7,998 nt of DNA from Gammaproteobacteria bacterium. GTDB lineage: Bacteria > Pseudomonadota > Gammaproteobacteria > HK1. The notes beneath the pieces are model-generated. The model saw only the letters and a list, made by a program, of their open reading frames with translations, ran no database searches and was not told the DNA's origin. Within the stretch, counting starts at the first letter, position 1. Every line of letters begins with the position of its first letter. Both the position numbers and the translations under genes were made by a program. Of this stretch, positions 4,825 to 7,998 are shown piece after piece. Location: the NCBI GenBank assembly GCA_022822245.1, contig JAJECB010000124.1:1-7998 (forward strand), read 5' to 3'.

Positions 4825-6969
4825 ATGGACCGGCGCAAGCTCATCGTCCTCGCCGCGATCGTGGTGCTCGTCGCCGCGTTCTTCGCGTTCGACCTCGGCC
4901 GCTATCTCGACCTCGCCTATCTCCAGTCGCAGCGCGGCCGGTTGAACGACCTCTTCGTCGCCCACCCGTGGCGCGTCGGGGCGGCTTTCTTCGCGGTCTA
5001 CGTCGCGGTCACCGGGCTCTCCCTTCCCGGCGCCGCGGTCCTCACTCTCGTCGCGGGGGCGATCTTCGGGCTTGGCTGGGGGATCGTCATCGTCTCCTTC
5101 GCCTCCACCATGGGCGCGACGCTCGCCTTCCTCCTCGCCCGCTACCTCGCCCGCGCCGCGGTCCGCCGCCGCTTCGAGGGGACGCTGGAGCGGATCGACG
5201 GCGGGGTTCGCAAGGACGGCGCGTTCTATCTCTTCACCCTGCGCCTGGTGCCCGTGTTTCCGTTCTTCATCATCAACCTCGCGATGGGCCTCACGTCCAT
5301 GCGGGTGCTCGTGTTCGCGTTCGTCAGCCAGGCCGGAATGCTGCCCGGGACCCTGGTGTACGTGAACGCGGGGACGCAGCTCGGGGAGATCGAGAGCCTG
5401 GCGGGGATCCTCTCCCCGGCCCTGTGGCTCTCTTTTCTCCTGCTCGGCGTCTTCCCCCTCGTCGCGAAGAAGATCGTCGATACGCTCCGCGCCCGCCGGA
5501 TCTATCGCGGATACCGCCGCCCGCGGCGCTTCGAGCGCGATCTGGTGGTGATCGGGGCCGGTTCCGCGGGGCTCGTGAGCTCTCTCGTGGGAGCGACGGT
5601 CCGCGCCCGGGTCACCCTCATCGAGCGCGACGAGATGGGGGGAGACTGCCTCAACACCGGCTGTGTGCCCTCGAAGAGCCTCATCCGCTCGGCGAAGTTC
5701 CTCTCCCACGTCGCGCGCGCCGGGGAGTTCGGGATCCGGCGGGCGGATGCGGACTTCGACTTCGCCGAGGTCATGGCCCGGGTGCGCCGGAATATCGAGC
5801 GGATCGCGCCGCACGACTCGGTCGAGCGCTACGAAGGCCTCGGCGTCGAATGCGTCCTCGGCGAGGCGTTCATCGAGTCACCCTTCGCGGTGCGGGTCGG
5901 CGACCGGACCATCACCACCCGCAACATCGTCATCGCCTCCGGGGCGGCGCCCTTCGTGCCGCCGATCCCCGGAATCGAGGAGGCGCAAGCCCTCACCTCG
6001 GAGACGGTGTGGGGCCTCGATCGCCTCCCCGACCGTCTCGTCGTGGTGGGCGGCGGTCCCATCGGCTGCGAGCTCGCCCAGTGCTTCGCGCGCTTCGGCT
6101 CGCGGGTAATCCAGGTCCAGACCCATGATCGGCTCCTCCCGCGCGAGGACCCCGAGTTCTCCGAGCTGGTCCTGGAACGGTTGCGGGGCGACGGGGTCGA
6201 GGTGCTCACCTCGCACCGCGCGGTCGAGTTCCGGCAAGAGGGCGGCCGGAAGACGATGGCGTGCGAGACCCCGGACGGGGAGCGGCGCGAGATCGAGTTC
6301 GACGACGTGCTCCTCGCGGTAGGCCGGGCCCCCCGCACCACCGGGTTCGGCCTCGAGGAGCTGGGGATCGAGACGGGCCGGGGCGGGGTGGTCGAGACCG
6401 ACGACTTTCTCGCCACCCGATACCCGAACATCTTCGCCTGCGGCGACGTGGCGGGTCCCTTTCAGTTCACCCACACCGCCTCGCACCAGGCGTGGTACGC
6501 GTCGGTGAACGCGCTCTTCGGCGGGTTGCGCCGCTTCCGGGCCGACTACTCCGTGGTCCCTTGGGCGACGTTCACCGATCCTGAGGTCGCCCGGGTGGGT
6601 CTCAACGAGACCGAGGCGTCGGCCCGCGGGGTCCCCTTCGAGGTCACCCGCTACGGTTTCGACGACCTCGACCGGGCCATCGCCGACTCCGAGGCGCACG
6701 GAATGATCAAGGTGCTCACACCCCCCGGAAAGGACCGCATCCTCGGCGCCACCATCGCCGGCGAGCACGCCGGGGATCTCCTCATGGAGTTCGTGCTCGC
6801 GATGCGCCACGGACTCGGTCTCAAGAAGCTCCTCGGCACGATTCACGTCTACCCCACCATGGCCGAGGGGGCACGTTTCGCGGCCGGGAACTGGCGGCGC
6901 GAGCACGCTCCGGAGTGGGTCTTCGGGTGGCTCGAACGCTACCACCGCTGGCGACGGGGCGGCGGCTGA
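4825..6969 (+). CDS. Bifunctional TVP38/TMEM64-family membrane protein fused to FAD-dependent pyridine nucleotide-disulfide oxidoreductase
   Basis: A 714-residue fusion protein. Residues 1-235 are a TVP38/TMEM64 (SNARE-associated, DedA-like) membrane domain: a first helix at about 6-24, several more hydrophobic segments up to about 216, and the family pattern R140-x-x-P143...P146...N151...G155 before a basic cytoplasmic stretch (RARRIYRGYRRPRR). Residues 238-690 are a class I flavin disulfide reductase: FAD loop VIGAGSAG (242-249), redox pair C275/C280 in GGDCLNTGCVPSKS, NAD(P) loop VVGGGPIGCE (407-416), second FAD motif FACGDVAG (537-544), and dimerisation domain with the catalytic HxxPTxxE (H674-E681). 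It resembles mercuric reductase and dihydrolipoamide dehydrogenase, but lacks MerA's C-terminal Cys pair and N-terminal metal-binding domain, and no mer genes or dehydrogenase-complex genes are nearby. A substrate cannot be named. The fused architecture is known in bacteria. A weak GGAGA lies 12 bases before the ATG. The HAD phosphatase gene follows one base after the stop. Confidence 0.94.
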   Translation: MDRRKLIVLAAIVVLVAAFFAFDLGRYLDLAYLQSQRGRLNDLFVAHPWRVGAAFFAVYVAVTGLSLPGAAVLTLVAGAIFGLGWGIVIVSFASTMGATLAFLLARYLARAAVRRRFEGTLERIDGGVRKDGAFYLFTLRLVPVFPFFIINLAMGLTSMRVLVFAFVSQAGMLPGTLVYVNAGTQLGEIESLAGILSPALWLSFLLLGVFPLVAKKIVDTLRARRIYRGYRRPRRFERDLVVIGAGSAGLVSSLVGATVRARVTLIERDEMGGDCLNTGCVPSKSLIRSAKFLSHVARAGEFGIRRADADFDFAEVMARVRRNIERIAPHDSVERYEGLGVECVLGEAFIESPFAVRVGDRTITTRNIVIASGAAPFVPPIPGIEEAQALTSETVWGLDRLPDRLVVVGGGPIGCELAQCFARFGSRVIQVQTHDRLLPREDPEFSELVLERLRGDGVEVLTSHRAVEFRQEGGRKTMACETPDGERREIEFDDVLLAVGRAPRTTGFGLEELGIETGRGGVVETDDFLATRYPNIFACGDVAGPFQFTHTASHQAWYASVNALFGGLRRFRADYSVVPWATFTDPEVARVGLNETEASARGVPFEVTRYGFDDLDRAIADSEAHGMIKVLTPPGKDRILGATIAGEHAGDLLMEFVLAMRHGLGLKKLLGTIHVYPTMAEGARFAAGNWRREHAPEWVFGWLERYHRWRRGGG

Positions 6970-6970
6970 C

Positions 6971-7861
6971 GTGGCCGTGCCGGCGCCGCCGGTCGGACTC
7001 GTCGCCACCGATCTCGACGGCACCCTTCTCGGCCCGGACCATACCCTGGGCCGGCGCGACGCCGCCGCGCTCCATCAGCTCGGGCGTGCCGGAGTGGTCC
7101 GCGTCGTCGCGACCGGGCGGTCGCTCCGAGCGGCCGAACGGGTGCTCGAGCCCGGCTTCCCCATCGACTATCTCGTGGTGTCGAGCGGAGCGGGGGTCCT
7201 CGAGTGGCATTCGCGCCGGCTCCTCCGGCAGCACCGCTTCGAGGCCGCGGACGGCGAGCGCGTGACCCGCGTCCTCGACGGGCTCGGGGTCGACTTCATG
7301 GCCCATTCGCCGGTGCCGGACGACCACCGTTTTCGGTACGTCCGCGCCCGCGGGGCGAACCCGGACTTCGAGCGGCGCGTCGGGCGCTACGACGAGTTCG
7401 CGACCCGGTGGGAGGCCGCGGACGGCGGAGGGATCGCCCCTTCGGGCGCGGCGTGCCAGTTCGTCGCCATCGTCGGCGGGGACGAGGCGCACATCGTGGA
7501 TCGGGCGCGGTCCGCGCTCCCCGGGCTCGAGGTGGTGCGCAGCACCAGTCCCCTGGACGGCCAGTCCATCTGGGTCGAGGTGCGCCCCCCCGGGGTCGGC
7601 AAGGCGCGGGCGGTGGCCTGGCTCGCTGCGCGTCACTGCCTCGACGCGGCGCGCACCGCCGCCGTCGGCAACGACTACAACGACTGCGAGATGCTCGCGT
7701 GGAGCGCCAACGCGTTCGTCGTCGGCAACGCGCCTCCGGCGCTCCGCGAGCGGTTCCGGGTGGTATCGCCGAACAACGCCGGCGGATTCAGCGAGGTGGT
7801 GGAGGCCTTGCGCCGCGACGGAGGCGGATTCGCCCGCGCCGCGGCTCGGGCCGGGACCTAG
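6971..7861 (+). CDS. Cof-type HAD-superfamily (IIB) phosphatase
   Basis: A 296-residue cytoplasmic Mg-dependent phosphohydrolase of the haloacid dehalogenase superfamily, probably acting on a small sugar-phosphate or nucleotide-type metabolite. All four motifs are present: motif I DLDGTLLG (nucleophile D14, acid/base D16), motif II VVATGRS (T48), motif III Lys K211 in GVGKARAVAWL, and motif IV GNDYNDCEML (D235, D238). The insertion between motifs II and III (about 75-205) is the C2-type cap of Cof proteins, and the VGNAPPALRE (251-260) followed by SPNNAGGFSEVVEAL (266-280) is the family's usual C-terminal pattern. GTG at 6971 is taken as start because it lies one base after the upstream TGA, suggesting translational coupling; a second GTG at 6977 would remove two residues. 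It shares a transcript with the membrane oxidoreductase, but no substrate link between them is known to me. The last dozen residues are Ala/Arg-rich and unconserved in style. Confidence 0.92.
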   Translation: MAVPAPPVGLVATDLDGTLLGPDHTLGRRDAAALHQLGRAGVVRVVATGRSLRAAERVLEPGFPIDYLVVSSGAGVLEWHSRRLLRQHRFEAADGERVTRVLDGLGVDFMAHSPVPDDHRFRYVRARGANPDFERRVGRYDEFATRWEAADGGGIAPSGAACQFVAIVGGDEAHIVDRARSALPGLEVVRSTSPLDGQSIWVEVRPPGVGKARAVAWLAARHCLDAARTAAVGNDYNDCEMLAWSANAFVVGNAPPALRERFRVVSPNNAGGFSEVVEALRRDGGGFARAAARAGT

Positions 7862-7900
7862 ACTCCTTGAGCGGGCCTGAGCTTTACAAATGAGTCAAGT

Positions 7901-7998
7901 TCATGCGACGAGGGGTATTCCCTCCCAGAGCCTTTGTATTTCGTGGTCGAAGCGACGGATGACGCGGTTCAGGGGGCTGGTGGATGTGGCTGGTTCGT
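7901..7998 (-). CDS. C-terminal fragment of an unidentified convergent protein at the window edge, possibly transposase
   Basis: On the minus strand, a frame enters from the right edge (first whole codon at 7996-7994) and ends at TGA 7903-7901. Its 31 residues include LNRVIRRFDHEIQRLW, which looks like a genuine amphipathic charged helix. GC content over 7881-7998 is about 55% (65 of 118), against 80% in the 60 bases before 7860, so this DNA may come from another source. A C-terminus stopping shortly before a sharp composition change is common for insertion-sequence transposases, but I cannot assign a family from so little. A frame change at the GGGG run 7912-7915 would extend the protein through HELDSFVKLRP to a stop at 7860-7858, so it may also be frameshifted. 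Bases 7862-7900 hold no clear terminator. Confidence 0.3.
   Translation of the reverse strand, partial: EPATSTSPLNRVIRRFDHEIQRLWEGIPLVA

Noticed and set aside
2793..4844. Minus-strand open frame of 683 codons spanning the kinase, dehydrogenase and the following gap
   Set aside because: It runs antisense to two genes with complete conserved motifs, and its translation is Arg/Ser/Pro-rich without any domain. Long antisense frames are expected at this GC content.
4711..5814. Minus-strand open frame of 367 codons opposite the TVP38 domain
   Set aside because: Low-complexity Glu/Asp/Arg-rich translation lying antisense to a clear membrane domain; treated as a compositional shadow.
4825..6969. 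Mercuric reductase (merA)
   Set aside because: The redox motif is MerA-like, but there is no C-terminal Cys pair, no heavy-metal-binding N-terminal domain and no mer genes nearby; the N-terminus is a TVP38 membrane domain instead.

Overview
The window is very GC-rich DNA of bacterial chromosome type. Six genes read rightwards with short gaps. The protein families (Do-type protease, OmpR-type regulator, a TVP38 membrane domain fused to a flavin oxidoreductase) and the residue style suggest a GC-rich member of the Pseudomonadota, probably a gammaproteobacterium. This is an inference from protein style; no rRNA or other taxonomic marker is present.

Bases 1-3531 form one apparent operon. It starts with a periplasmic DegP/HtrA-type serine protease whose N-terminus lies outside the window. 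An OmpR/PhoB-type response regulator follows 27 bases later, then its sensor histidine kinase, which overlaps the regulator by 4 bases. Together they look like an envelope-stress or protein quality-control module. A perfect 16-base palindrome overlaps the protease stop codon.

Bases 3532-3692 are non-coding and hold a strong hairpin over a possible extended -10 element, then a clear Shine-Dalgarno. A stand-alone NAD(P)-dependent beta-hydroxyacid dehydrogenase (3-hydroxyisobutyrate dehydrogenase superfamily) occupies 3693-4574.

The 250-base gap 4575-4824 is the most unusual non-coding stretch. A GC hairpin directly follows the dehydrogenase stop codon. A roughly 200-base imperfect inverted repeat (about 4601-4801) comes next, ending in 17-base arms with one mismatch. 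It looks like a decayed MITE or a large regulatory/structural hairpin.

Bases 4825-7861 hold a two-gene unit. The first gene encodes a TVP38/TMEM64 (DedA-like) membrane domain fused to a class I pyridine-nucleotide disulfide oxidoreductase. The second, starting one base after the first stops, encodes a Cof-type HAD phosphatase. Beyond 7861 the GC content drops sharply, and a convergent minus-strand reading frame enters from the right edge. This may be the end of a transposase or other acquired gene, possibly frameshifted.

I found no tRNA, rRNA, CRISPR array, riboswitch or clearly new system. The best leads are the inverted-repeat element, the two intergenic dyads, and the fusion enzyme with its coupled phosphatase.
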